Source of the DNA: Rossellomorea aquimaris
GTDB lineage: Bacteria > Bacillota > Bacilli > Bacillales > Fictibacillaceae
Length of the DNA: 64,000 nucleotides
Direction: 5' to 3'
Assembly: GCA_020524245.1 (NCBI GenBank)
Contig: JAIVLN010000003.1
Location: 1 to 64,000 of the forward strand
Shown: piece by piece, positions 24,547-32,481 of the stretch
Layout: the number at the start of each line of letters is the position of its first letter
Position numbering within the stretch: the stretch's first letter is position 1
Translations under genes and position numbers: made by a program
The notes under the pieces: generated by a model
Told to the model about the DNA's origin: nothing
What the model saw: only the letters and a program-made list of their open reading frames with translations
Databases searched by the model: none

Positions 24547-25492
24547 ACGGTCGGACGTAGAGCTCTGCTTCCATTCTCTCGCTCACTTGGTGTAGTGCTT
24601 CGAGCGATGAAACATCTCCGTCCAGCAATGGAATATAAATTTTGTCTTGAGCAAACGTACGATTGATCCACTCAAGGTACTCTTTCTCCTGCTCCATCCG
24701 CTTTTGGAAAAACGAGCTCGTCTCCTCTTTTGGTAAAAGCTTATTGACGACAAGCGTCCGGACATCGATATCATGCTTTTTCAAAGTCTGGACAGCTTTT
24801 TCAGTCTCGACGATCGGAAGGCGCTCCGGATTCAGCACAAAGACATATTCCGTCTGCCGCTCATCCAGCAAAACTTCACGGACTGCAGAAAACCGCTCCT
24901 TTCTTTTATGAAGGATGTCGTAAATGGGATCCTCGACAGGTTCGCCGTCCTCCATCCAGGCGGAGTAATTTTCGTTCATGCTTTGCCTTCGCTTCAGCAT
25001 ACCGTCGATCCACGCTCCCATCAATTCCGGTAACGTCAGTAAACGTATTGTATGACCCGTTGGCGCTGTATCAAACACGATCGTATCGAACGCCGCTTTT
25101 TCATCAAGTATGATGGAGACGAGACGATCAAATAACGCCGCTTCATCCGCACCAGGCGAGCCAGCCGCGAGGTCGATCTGTCTATGGGCCTCTTCCACCA
25201 TTTTCGATTTGACGAGCCCTTTCAGATTTTTCTTTACCCCGTCTAAATAGCGCTTCGTTTCTTCATCCGGATCAATTTCAATCGCCCAAAGATTGTCCGT
25301 CAATGTTTGTGGCTTTCCTGACAACGGCTTTTGAAAAATATCCCCGACATTATGCGCCGGGTCCGTCGAGACGAGCAATGTCCGGTTTCCCTGTTTCGCC
25401 AGAGTCAAAGCGAATGCTGAAGCGGAGGTCGATTTTCCGACACCGCCTTTTCCTCCGAAAAACACGATCTTTTTATTCAATATCTTTTTCAA
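24545..25492 (-). CDS. ArsA/Get3-like ATPase
   Basis: A 315-residue SIMIBI-class ATPase. The deviant Walker A is FFGGKGGVGKSTSASAFA (residues about 11-28), switch I is VSTDPAHNVGDIF and switch II is FDTAPTGHTIRLLTLP. Family members move arsenite with ArsB or deliver tail-anchored proteins. The CxC-type metalloid-binding cysteines of classical ArsA are not seen and no arsB or arsR is nearby, so arsenite transport is not assumed. The start is TTG at 25492, the first start after an in-frame TAG, with GAAGGG rather far upstream. It follows the Cys-Cys protein by 21 nt. Confidence 0.85.
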   Translation of the reverse strand: MKKILNKKIVFFGGKGGVGKSTSASAFALTLAKQGNRTLLVSTDPAHNVGDIFQKPLSGKPQTLTDNLWAIEIDPDEETKRYLDGVKKNLKGLVKSKMVEEAHRQIDLAAGSPGADEAALFDRLVSIILDEKAAFDTIVFDTAPTGHTIRLLTLPELMGAWIDGMLKRRQSMNENYSAWMEDGEPVEDPIYDILHKRKERFSAVREVLLDERQTEYVFVLNPERLPIVETEKAVQTLKKHDIDVRTLVVNKLLPKEETSSFFQKRMEQEKEYLEWINRTFAQDKIYIPLLDGDVSSLEALHQVSERMEAELYVRP

Positions 25493-25513
25493 TGGACAAC
25501 ACTACCCTTCTGT

Positions 25514-25780
25514 TCAGCAACAACGTATGCCTTCTAACGGTGATTTTTCCATACCCATCCGCAAGTGCCACTCATGAAATCTTTCAATGATGACCGGATA
25601 GATTTCAAGCGTATAATAGGAAACAGGATTCGGTATTCCTAACAGCTCTGATACGCATAACAGCAGGAATAGATCATCCTCGTCCCTCAGCTCTCTTTTA
25701 ATTTCGGTTTTATGTGGATGGCTTAAGATCTCATCGTACATTTCAATCAACTTCTTGATTGACCACTTTTTTTCAGTCAT
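25514..25780 (-). CDS. Small protein with C-terminal Cys-Cys, partner of the ArsA-like ATPase
   Basis: An 88-residue protein with helical character, a conserved-looking SYYTLEIYPVIIERFHEWHLR stretch (split here: SYYTLEIYP, FHEWHLRMGMEKSP) and the terminal residues GIRCC. From memory this matches a family publicly labelled cory-CC-star that sits next to ArsA-type ATPases; I cannot verify this. A terminal vicinal Cys pair suggests soft-metal, metalloid or thiol exchange chemistry. Its ATG overlaps the upstream stop as ATGA, so it is translationally coupled to the Sec-Cys protein. Confidence 0.8.
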   Translation of the reverse strand: MTEKKWSIKKLIEMYDEILSHPHKTEIKRELRDEDDLFLLLCVSELLGIPNPVSYYTLEIYPVIIERFHEWHLRMGMEKSPLEGIRCC

Positions 25781-26175
25781 CTTCCAACACCCAATTCTTG
25801 TTGTATATTCTCCACAAGAGTCTCACTTGAATGAGAGGTCCGGTTCATCCAATGTCCGTTCAGAAATACAGCACCTCTTCTTGAACCCCAGAATGTATTC
25901 TTGATCATTGTGGTAAAACCGATCTTCCGGCTTCTCAACTGTCGGAACATATAATCCATGATGGAAATCGTATTACGTGGATCGACATAAGTGACATCGA
26001 TCCGGTCACCGAACTGTTCAGCTATTCGCTGATACAATTTGCCGGTTTCTCTCATTTCACGAATGTCTTCTTCGAACTGATCGCTCATACTGATGAACCC
26101 GTCACCAGAAACGCCGCCACATCAGCCTCCACCGACTTCCGGCCAGACACGGATAATCAATAGCTCGTCCTTCAT
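25777..26175 (-). CDS. Predicted selenoprotein, thioredoxin-fold-like, Sec-Cys motif (in-frame TGA)
   Basis: AAGGAGG lies 8 nt before ATG 26175. The frame reads MKDELLIIRVWPEVGGG, then TGA at 26124-26122 (codon 18), then TGT GGC GGC, and stays open for 114 more codons, ending in an ATGA overlap with the next gene. Read through, it gives 132 residues with strand (LLIIRVWP), UCGG, helix (FEEDIREMRETGKLYQRI), strand (IDVTYVDPR), helix and strand (GAVFLNGHW), fitting a thioredoxin fold with Sec-Cys at the active-site position. Starting at the next Met (26088) would lose the first strand and the active site, and that Met has no Shine-Dalgarno sequence. A SECIS-like hairpin follows the TGA. Alternatives are a nonsense mutation of a Cys codon or a short coupled leader peptide. 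No sel genes lie in the window. Confidence 0.72.
26090..26108 (-). promoter_or_regulatory. Candidate bacterial SECIS hairpin
   Basis: Beginning 13 nt after the TGA, CTGGTGA-CGGGT-TCATCAG forms a 7-bp stem (one G-U pair) with a 5-nt loop whose second base is G. The loop starts 20 nt after the TGA, within the 16-37 nt spacing and with the apical-loop G reported for bacterial SECIS elements. The 3' arm ends 1 nt before the internal ATG (26088), so the hairpin would also hide that start. Confidence 0.65.
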
Positions 26176-26196
26176 GAATCGTCCCTCCTTTTTGGT

Positions 26197-26229
26197 AAAA
26201 AAAGAAGGCCGGAATCCCCGACCTTCTTT
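26197..26229 (-). terminator. cstA terminator immediately upstream of the Sec-protein gene
   Basis: AAAGAAGG and CCTTCTTT with an inner GC-rich stem are followed by seven T on the minus strand. The T-run ends only about 6 nt before the Shine-Dalgarno sequence of the next gene, leaving no room for a separate promoter downstream of the hairpin. Confidence 0.85.
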
Positions 26230-26234
26230 AATTG

Positions 26235-27977
26235 TTATGCGGACTTATCAATGTCAGAAGGTGACTGTTTCTTTGTAAGAATCGTCATAGCCTCAAGAAT
26301 GATCCAGATCGCAAAGCCAAGGATGGCTGCTCCGAAAACGAACAACAACATGTTGGCATCCGCATCGCCCAGACCCGACCATTCAAATACGACTTGCTTC
26401 GTCATGGCCCACACCGTCATGAAAATGAGGAAGACCATCGGAATGAACGTCGGCATGAAGTTCCGTCCTTGTTGCTTCAACCAGATTGAAATGAGCAATA
26501 AGCTGATTCCAGCTAAAAGTTGGTTAGATGTACCAAATAATGGCCAGAGCAAGTATCCACCAGAACCGAATCCGTTCGGTCCTTCCGGTAAAAGAACCAA
26601 TGCCGCACTCGTACCAACAGCAATCGTCGTTGCAACATGTGCCTTCGTAAGGGCAGGTACATTATATTCCGTACCGAGCTCGGAAATGATGTAACGCATC
26701 AATCGGACGGATGTATCAAGTGAAGTCGCTGCAAAACTGATGACGATGACCGCTACGATCGTCGCACCAATCTCTACCGGAATACCGATTCCTGCTGCCA
26801 GTAAACCGGCACCATTGATGAAGTTCCCTAATCCACCACTGCTTGCTGCAGCAAAACTGCTATAGGCCGCGGTGAAATCTGCCCCAGTTGCAAACAGCGT
26901 CGTTACCGCGATGATTGCGAGTAGTGCAAGCATCCCTTCACCAACTGCACCCGCATAACCGACAAAGCGAGCGTCGGTTTCCTTGTCCAATTGCTTTGAG
27001 GACGTACCCGAGGATACGAGACCGTGGAAGCCTGAAATTGCTCCACAGGCGATTGTGATGAACAACAGCGGAAAGATCGACATTTCAGCATTTGGATTTG
27101 TCGCTGGCGCTGTTATTGTCGGATGCGCAATCAATACACCAGAGTATAACATCAATAGTCCGATGACCAATTGGTGTGAGTTAATATAATCACGCGGTTG
27201 GAGCAACTTCCATACTGGTAAAGTCGAAGCGATATACACGTAGACCATCAACACGATGATCCAGACGAAAAAGGCCATCGACACGCCGTTCAAACCGAAC
27301 ATGACCGTCGTTTCCGCTCCACCGAACCATTTCACAAGGTCTACTTGAAGGGCAGGCACTTTTGAAGCCAGAACTGCAGCTCCATACATGAATGCTAGTG
27401 CGATGATCGAAGGCAACAGCATGCTGCCTTTCTTTTTGTATACAGAATATCCAATCCAGATCGCTAACGGGATTTGGATGAAAATCGATAATACAGAAGC
27501 CGGGAATTTAACGAAGAGGTTCGCAATTGCCCAGGCAAATACTGCATTTACCATTAATACAAGAATAAGAATGATGAATAAGAACAATACTTTCGCACGT
27601 TTTCCAATGAGTTTGCTTGCAATCGTCCCAACAGATTGTCCTTTGTTTCGAACAGATAAAACGAGCGTGCCGAAGTCATGGACACCCGCTGCAAAAACCG
27701 TTCCAAGGATGACCCACAGAACTGCAGGAAGCCAGCCCCAATAGACCGCAATTGCCGGACCGATAATGGGTGCAGCACCTGCTACGGAACTATAGTGATG
27801 TCCCCATAGGACAAAACGGTTCGTAGGAACAAAATCGACACCGTCTTTGTATTTGTGCGCAGGTGTCACATAATTCGGATCCAATTTGAAGATTCGATCC
27901 GCAATATACTTTGAATAGAACCGATAACCCAACAAAAAAATGGAAATTCCAACTAAAGCCAACACTAAACTATTCAT
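26235..27977 (-). CDS. cstA: Carbon starvation protein CstA-type transporter
   Basis: A membrane protein of about 580 residues with at least 14 hydrophobic segments. CstA signatures include VTPAHKYKDGVDFVPTNR, GHHYSSVAGAAPIIGPAIA, GVHDFGTLVLSVRNKGQSVG and a central AISGFHGLVSSGTSSKQL. Family members take up peptides or pyruvate under carbon limitation. The ATG at 27977 has a GGGAGGGG purine tract upstream; the frame open to 27995 is not preferred. Despite a strong terminator it may feed transcription into the downstream Sec/Cys-Cys/ArsA-like operon. Confidence 0.92.
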   Translation of the reverse strand: MNSLVLALVGISIFLLGYRFYSKYIADRIFKLDPNYVTPAHKYKDGVDFVPTNRFVLWGHHYSSVAGAAPIIGPAIAVYWGWLPAVLWVILGTVFAAGVHDFGTLVLSVRNKGQSVGTIASKLIGKRAKVLFLFIILILVLMVNAVFAWAIANLFVKFPASVLSIFIQIPLAIWIGYSVYKKKGSMLLPSIIALAFMYGAAVLASKVPALQVDLVKWFGGAETTVMFGLNGVSMAFFVWIIVLMVYVYIASTLPVWKLLQPRDYINSHQLVIGLLMLYSGVLIAHPTITAPATNPNAEMSIFPLLFITIACGAISGFHGLVSSGTSSKQLDKETDARFVGYAGAVGEGMLALLAIIAVTTLFATGADFTAAYSSFAAASSGGLGNFINGAGLLAAGIGIPVEIGATIVAVIVISFAATSLDTSVRLMRYIISELGTEYNVPALTKAHVATTIAVGTSAALVLLPEGPNGFGSGGYLLWPLFGTSNQLLAGISLLLISIWLKQQGRNFMPTFIPMVFLIFMTVWAMTKQVVFEWSGLGDADANMLLFVFGAAILGFAIWIILEAMTILTKKQSPSDIDKSA

Positions 27978-28156
27978 TTCGCCTACCCCTCCCATTCACT
28001 AATTAACATCAATAGTACGGAATACTGAAAACACTGTCAATTATAATTAAAGAAAATTCAGAATGTTAGGATGGTTAAAAAAATAAAGTAGAACAAACGA
28101 TGGATTTTTGTAGTACATTGTAATTATTAGTAGAAAATTAAGAGGGGGTATTTAGA

Positions 28157-28528
28157 TTGATTTCTAGAGCGATCATCGTCAGGGATAATAAAATCCTTAT
28201 GGTCAAACAACATGTTCAAAGAGGATCAATTGTCTGGAATTTTCCAGGTGGTGGTGTCGACCAAAATGAAACACCAGAAGAAGCATGTATCCGAGAGGTT
28301 AAAGAAGAAACCGGATATGATATTCGAATCACCTCTCTATTCTCAAAGTTCAAAGGAAAATACACATATTTAGCAGAGGTGACAGGTGGCAAATTGAATT
28401 TGGATCAAACCAATCCTGACAATGATGATATTATCGATCTTCAATGGGTCTCATTGGATGATGTGGAAAAATTCGATTCATACACATTGCCATTTGTTAA
28501 GAAGCTATTAGATATGGACAAAAATTAG
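28157..28528 (+). CDS. NUDIX hydrolase
   Basis: A 123-residue protein with the Nudix box GGGVDQNETPEEACIREVKEETGYDI (landmarks: GGGVDQNE and REVKEETG). It probably hydrolyses a nucleoside diphosphate derivative; the substrate is unknown. It starts with TTG at 28157, with AGAGGGGG about 8 nt upstream. It stands alone, divergent from cstA and convergent with the acidic secreted-protein gene. Confidence 0.85.
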   Translation: MISRAIIVRDNKILMVKQHVQRGSIVWNFPGGGVDQNETPEEACIREVKEETGYDIRITSLFSKFKGKYTYLAEVTGGKLNLDQTNPDNDDIIDLQWVSLDDVEKFDSYTLPFVKKLLDMDKN

Positions 28529-28530
28529 AG

Positions 28531-28555
28531 AAGGCTGGCCATGTTGGCCAGCCTT
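28531..28555. terminator. Bidirectional terminator between NUDIX and acidic-protein genes
   Basis: AAGGCTGGCC ATGT TGGCCAGCCTT is a long GC-rich hairpin with T/A flanks on both sides, between convergent stops at 28528 and 28566. Confidence 0.85.
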
Positions 28556-28565
28556 TAAAATTAAA

Positions 28566-29705
28566 TTATGGTAGTGTAACTGTTTTTGTTTCAGTAGTTG
28601 TCTCTTCACTAGTTTCAGTTTCAACATCTGCTTCAACGTCTGTTGTTTCTTCTTCTTCAACTTCTGTTTCTTCAGTTGTTTCAACATCTGTCTCAGGAGT
28701 TTCAACGTTTACCATTACAGCAGAGTTTTCAGAAGCATGAGCTTTAGCAGTTTCGTTTGCATTTACATGTGCCATTGCTTCAGCTTTATTTACGTCAGAA
28801 AGGTTTACTTGAGCATCTTCTTCAGTTGCTTCGTCTTCTTCTACAGCGTCTTCTTCAGTTGTTGCTTCGTCTTCTTCTACTGCGTCTTCTTCAGTTGTTG
28901 CTTCATCTTCTTCTACTGCGTCTTCTTCTGTTGTTGCTTCATCTTCTTCTACTGCATCTTCTTCTGTTGTTTCTTGGTCTTCAGTGTCTACTTCTTCATC
29001 AGAATCAGCATCTTCGTCAGTTTCAGCATCTTCTTCAGATTCTACATCGTCATCTTCTGTTTTTGCTTCAACGTCTGTTTCAACAGTTGGTTCTTCTGAT
29101 TCTGAGCTTTCCTCTGTGTTCGTTTCTGGAGCTACAGACAATTGTACGGCAGAGTTTGCTGCTGCATGTTCCTTAGCATTTTCACTTGCATGATAAGCTG
29201 CAGAGTTTTTCTTGTTTTCTTCAGAAGGATTTACTTTCTCTTCAGTAGCATCTTCATCTGTTTCTATATCTGTTTCTATATCTGTTTCTACATCTTCTTC
29301 TACAGCATCTTCATTCGTTTCTGTGTTCTCTTCTGTGTTCTCTTCTGTTTTTGCTTCCGTTGTAGCATCTGTTTCTGTCGTTTCCTCTTCAGAAGATTCT
29401 ACATCCGATTCAGTTCCTGCATGGACTGCTGAGTTTTCTGCTGCATGTTCCTTAGCAGTTTCACTAGCATTTACATGACCTTGTGAATTTGCCTTGTTTT
29501 CAGCAGAAGGATTCATTTTTTCCTTTTTCTCTGCTTCAACTTTTACGTCATCTTTTGCTTGAACTTCATCTTGAGCTTGGACTTTAACTTCTGCTTTTCC
29601 TTTACCAGCTGCTTCTACATCGTTAACTCCAAAGAAAGCTCCTACTGAAAGCGCACCTGCAAATACAAAAGATTTCACTACCATTTTTCCGTTTACTCGT
29701 ACCAT
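28566..29705 (-). CDS. Secreted, highly acidic repeat protein with three NSAV modules
   Basis: A 379-residue protein with a Sec signal peptide (cleavage after VEA, near residue 32). The mature chain is mostly Glu, Asp, Thr and Val. Three modules of about 30 residues stand out at residues 64-94, 158-187 and 300-330, each with N-x-S-x-x-N-K, a central His, A-K-x-H-A and N-S-A-V. They are separated by acidic linkers, one holding four copies of a 12-residue EEDAVEEDEATT unit. No catalytic domain, LPXTG or membrane anchor is seen. Family not recognised; a surface or matrix polymer is plausible. AAGGAGAG precedes the ATG. Confidence 0.8.
   Translation of the reverse strand: MVRVNGKMVVKSFVFAGALSVGAFFGVNDVEAAGKGKAEVKVQAQDEVQAKDDVKVEAEKKEKMNPSAENKANSQGHVNASETAKEHAAENSAVHAGTESDVESSEEETTETDATTEAKTEENTEENTETNEDAVEEDVETDIETDIETDEDATEEKVNPSEENKKNSAAYHASENAKEHAAANSAVQLSVAPETNTEESSESEEPTVETDVEAKTEDDDVESEEDAETDEDADSDEEVDTEDQETTEEDAVEEDEATTEEDAVEEDEATTEEDAVEEDEATTEEDAVEEDEATEEDAQVNLSDVNKAEAMAHVNANETAKAHASENSAVMVNVETPETDVETTEETEVEEEETTDVEADVETETSEETTTETKTVTLP
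28824..28964. repeat. 36-bp coding tandem repeat
   Basis: Four near-identical 36-bp units encode EEDAVEEDEATT in the acidic secreted protein, the last unit slightly truncated. Third-position differences between copies show divergence rather than very recent duplication. Confidence 0.85.
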
Positions 29706-29744
29706 CTAAATCTCTCCTTCATCTCATTTATAATCGCTTGTTTT

Positions 29745-30602
29745 TTACACATTTTGAGAAAGAAGGTTTGATTTTGGTGGTGGTGAAGGAGGTGCATTGG
29801 TCCACTGATTGTGTGCTCTTCGATATTCCATTAAGAAGTCACCCTCAAGTGTGACCAACGGACCGTCCCTTTGTAAAAGTAAACCATACAAGGTAAAGCT
29901 ATTTCCGGAATTTGTAGAATGGCCATCTCCATTTCCTGTTGTTTTGGATAAATGTGTCGTTGGATTTGACGGTATCACAACAGGAGCATCTTTCCCTGGT
30001 TGATTCGTTGGTAGAGGCTGTGAATGATCTTTTTTAATTGGTTGGTCTTTTTCAGTAGCTTTTTCTTCTACTTGTTTTATTACCGGCTGCGGTTTTACCT
30101 TGGCTGTACCTTCGTTCGTTTCCTGAACTGGTACAGGTGTTGAAGGTTTACTTTTCGCTAGATTGTTATCACGTGCTTTATGTATTTTCGATCCTTTTGA
30201 ATCAGTTCCAACTTTAACTTTTCTCTGATCTCCACCTTTGTTTGCCTTAGGAGCATCATGAGGTGTATCAGATTTATTCGAAGGTCCAGTTTTCGGCTTA
30301 TTAGAAGTGCTGTCCTTTTGTTCAGTTGGCTGACTTTGTCGGGCTTGATCAGGTCGCTTATCACCTGCAACAGGATTAGCATTTTCATTCGGTTGATTTA
30401 TATCAGATTTTTTGGAACGAGTAACATCATTGGCTTTTGCCTCAGTAGATACTTCTTCCCCTTTTTCACTTGAAGCCTGTTCTTCAGCAGGTGGATCTTC
30501 AGGCTTTCCCTGACCAGCATGATCGTTCGCGAAAACTTCCGACGGAACGAAAAGACATGCAGCCGTGATAACCCCTTTAACAATCAGGGTTCTTATACGC
30601 AC
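29745..30602 (-). CDS. Secreted Lys/Pro/Asn-rich hypothetical protein
   Basis: About 285 residues. GTG at 30602 is chosen since AAAGGGGGTGA lies just upstream; an ATG at 30623 lacks a suitably spaced site. The product has a signal peptide (cleavage after EVFA), a disordered middle of Lys, Pro, Gln, Asp and Asn (NKGGDQRKVKVG; PVPVQETNEGTAKVKPQP) and a distinct C-terminal segment NSFTLYGLLLQRDGPLVTLE, which could be a small folded domain. Family not recognised. It lies 39 bp upstream of the acidic secreted-protein gene, so the two are probably co-expressed. Confidence 0.7.
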   Translation of the reverse strand: MRIRTLIVKGVITAACLFVPSEVFANDHAGQGKPEDPPAEEQASSEKGEEVSTEAKANDVTRSKKSDINQPNENANPVAGDKRPDQARQSQPTEQKDSTSNKPKTGPSNKSDTPHDAPKANKGGDQRKVKVGTDSKGSKIHKARDNNLAKSKPSTPVPVQETNEGTAKVKPQPVIKQVEEKATEKDQPIKKDHSQPLPTNQPGKDAPVVIPSNPTTHLSKTTGNGDGHSTNSGNSFTLYGLLLQRDGPLVTLEGDFLMEYRRAHNQWTNAPPSPPPKSNLLSQNV

Positions 30603-30672
30603 ATACTTCACCCCCTTTCGCATCTTCTATAATGTTCTACATTTTTAGACAAATTGTGTCCGTTCAAAAAAA

Positions 30673-30733
30673 AGTACCAGGTACCTTTTTAGAAAGCTTT
30701 GTAAATCAACATTTCCCAGAGGTGCCTGGCACT
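30673..30733. repeat. REP-type 61-bp doublet
   Basis: AGTACCAGGTACC and GGTGCCTGGCACT are outer arms spanning exactly 61 bp, between the subtilisin stop and the secreted-protein gene. It matches the units at 11945 and 22099 in length. Confidence 0.78.
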
Positions 30734-30740
30734 AGTGTAT

Positions 30741-32069
30741 TTATTTTACAGCATTGACGGCATTATAGGCATTTACGTATCCTGCTCCTACTTCATGGAG
30801 CTCATAACCTGGCATTGCATCAGCTGTGTTCACCATCGTGTTCAAAATGTCATCTGGTGTCAATGAAGGATTCGCTTCAAGCATCAATGCCGCTACACCG
30901 GAAATGTGTGGCGTCGCCATGCTTGTACCACTTGATGTCGTATAGTATGGCAGGTGTTCCGGCGCAATATAATTGATGTCTGTCATCGTGCCAAGTGTGT
31001 TCATAACAAGACCCGTCGAAGACTTCGTTGCGACGATATCGACACCTGGTGCCGTGATATCAGGGTGTACGACGTCATCACCAGGAATTCCTCTTGAAGA
31101 GAAGTCTGCGAGTTTCTTATCCTTTGTACCTGCCGCTACTGAAATAACCCAAGGAGCAGCAGAGTAAGGATTTAGTGTATCGTTGTCCGGACCTTCGTTA
31201 CCCGCTGCAAACGAAACGAACATGCCTGCATCATGTGCTTTTTTACTTGCTACGTTAATTGGGTCATTCGGTGAATAATCACCCGTCGTACCCCAGCTGT
31301 TGCTGATGATATTGATTCCGTATTCTTCTTGATGTTCCAGTACATAATCGAAAGCTTCCAAAGCCCAAAGTACGCTGATCGCTTCACCCGTACCGAGTCC
31401 AACTAGCTTTGCATCAGGTGCAACCCCTTTATAGAGACCGTCACTCGCTGTACCTAGACCCGCAATCGTACCAGCCACATGGGTACCATGACCAGAAGAA
31501 GTGTCTGTGTTCAAGACGTTTTCTTGATAAAGTGCAGATCCACCAGAGAAGATGCTACCTGCAATAAACTTTACATTTTGTACGACCTTATCACCAAAAG
31601 GAAGATCTTGATGAGTCGCGTCGATACCGCTATCGATTACCGCAACTGTTGTACCTTTTCCAGTGTATCCGAGATCGTTCCATACTTTTTCAACACCAAT
31701 CAATTGTCGCGAGTCACGGAGTTTATATTCCAATTGTTTATTGTAATAAAGTGAAGTAGCGTTGATTCCATTCGTTATTATCGATTCAACTTCCACTGCT
31801 GTCCCTTGAACAGCTACCATCGGAAGATTTTTGTAAGTCTTCGTCACTAACCCTAAGTCTTTCAAATTCTGTACTTGAGAGCTTGTCGGCATAGTCGGAT
31901 ACGTGACAACCGCCTCAACCGTAAACATGCTTCCTGCAGAATTCAGTACATTGGATAACGTTTCACCCACTTCGATGGATGAAGCCTTTGCTTGATTGTT
32001 GGATTGAGCTGCAAAAAACAACCCGACAATCATTGCCAAACTTAGGATGATTGAACTGAGTTTCTTCAT
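30741..32069 (-). CDS. Subtilisin-family extracellular serine protease (S8)
   Basis: A prepro-protease of about 442 residues: signal peptide, then an I9-type propeptide (MFTVEAVVTYPTMPTSSQVQ), then the catalytic domain with Asp in VAVIDSGIDATHQD, His in SGHGTHVAGTIAG, oxyanion Asn in SFAAGNEGPDND and Ser in SSGTSMATPHISGVAALM. It probably degrades external protein for nutrition. Start is ATG 32069 behind GGGGAGGAAGAAA. ScoC, encoded in this window, represses exoprotease genes in B. subtilis, so it could be a target. Confidence 0.93.
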   Translation of the reverse strand: MKKLSSIILSLAMIVGLFFAAQSNNQAKASSIEVGETLSNVLNSAGSMFTVEAVVTYPTMPTSSQVQNLKDLGLVTKTYKNLPMVAVQGTAVEVESIITNGINATSLYYNKQLEYKLRDSRQLIGVEKVWNDLGYTGKGTTVAVIDSGIDATHQDLPFGDKVVQNVKFIAGSIFSGGSALYQENVLNTDTSSGHGTHVAGTIAGLGTASDGLYKGVAPDAKLVGLGTGEAISVLWALEAFDYVLEHQEEYGINIISNSWGTTGDYSPNDPINVASKKAHDAGMFVSFAAGNEGPDNDTLNPYSAAPWVISVAAGTKDKKLADFSSRGIPGDDVVHPDITAPGVDIVATKSSTGLVMNTLGTMTDINYIAPEHLPYYTTSSGTSMATPHISGVAALMLEANPSLTPDDILNTMVNTADAMPGYELHEVGAGYVNAYNAVNAVK

Positions 32070-32308
32070 TTTCTTCCTCCCCAAAATGTCTAAATTATCT
32101 TACACCTATCATTTTCTTGGAAAAGGAAGATCTCCACAATCGAGCATTCGACATAAATTTTAAGTAGGTCCAAATCGCAGAATGATAGTACCGAGGATGT
32201 ATAGGATACTGTAAAAAACCTACAGATTTTAGGTATTCTAAGTTTTTTTGTTCGTAGAACTCTTTTAAAGTTTGTTGTTGATTTTATAATTGGTATTTAA
32301 AGTAACAG

Positions 32309-32420
32309 AAGCGCAAGGCGGCGACTCCAGCGGGAAAAGCAACAGCTGAAGACCCCACAGAACGAGGAACGAGGTCGAGGAGGCTGAAGCGTTGCCCGCG
32401 GAAAGCGTCCGCCTGAAGCT
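32309..32420. repeat. MITE-like GC-rich intergenic element
   Basis: The region between opuCC and the protease holds GGCGACTCCAGCGGGAAAAG, GAAGACCCCACAGAACGAGG, CGAGGAGGCTGAAGCG and GCCCGCGGAAAGCGTCCGCC. This is the same core order as in the elements at 8072, 39555 and 56555. The rest of 32085-32308 is AT-rich, with no gene seen. Confidence 0.7.
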
Positions 32421-32445
32421 GTTCAAAAAGATATCAGCCCCAAAC

Positions 32446-32474
32446 AAAAAAATCCCCCTCCATCCAGAGGGGAA
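32446..32474 (-). terminator. Terminator of the osmolyte ABC operon
   Basis: Minus-strand TTCCCCTC and GAGGGGGA pair and are followed by TTTTTTTG just after the stop at 32482. Confidence 0.85.
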
Positions 32475-32481
32475 CTCTCCA

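Noticed and set aside
25510-25516. The TGA after the terminal Cys-Cys of the small protein as another Sec codon
   Set aside because: Only three codons follow before TAG and no hairpin at SECIS spacing is seen, so it is an ordinary stop.
26088-26175. A 17-codon leader peptide ending at the TGA, coupled to a gene starting at 26088
   Set aside because: The frame is continuous across the TGA, the internal ATG lacks a ribosome-binding site and is next to a hairpin, and the short protein would lose the first strand of its fold. It is kept only as the alternative.
24545-26175. Arsenic resistance operon
   Set aside because: No arsR, arsB/acr3 or arsC is nearby, and the ArsA-like protein lacks the obvious metalloid-site cysteines.
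28757-29176. Leu-rich and Cys/Phe-rich frames antisense to the acidic secreted protein
   Set aside because: They arise from GAA/GAT-rich codons read backwards; no start signals.
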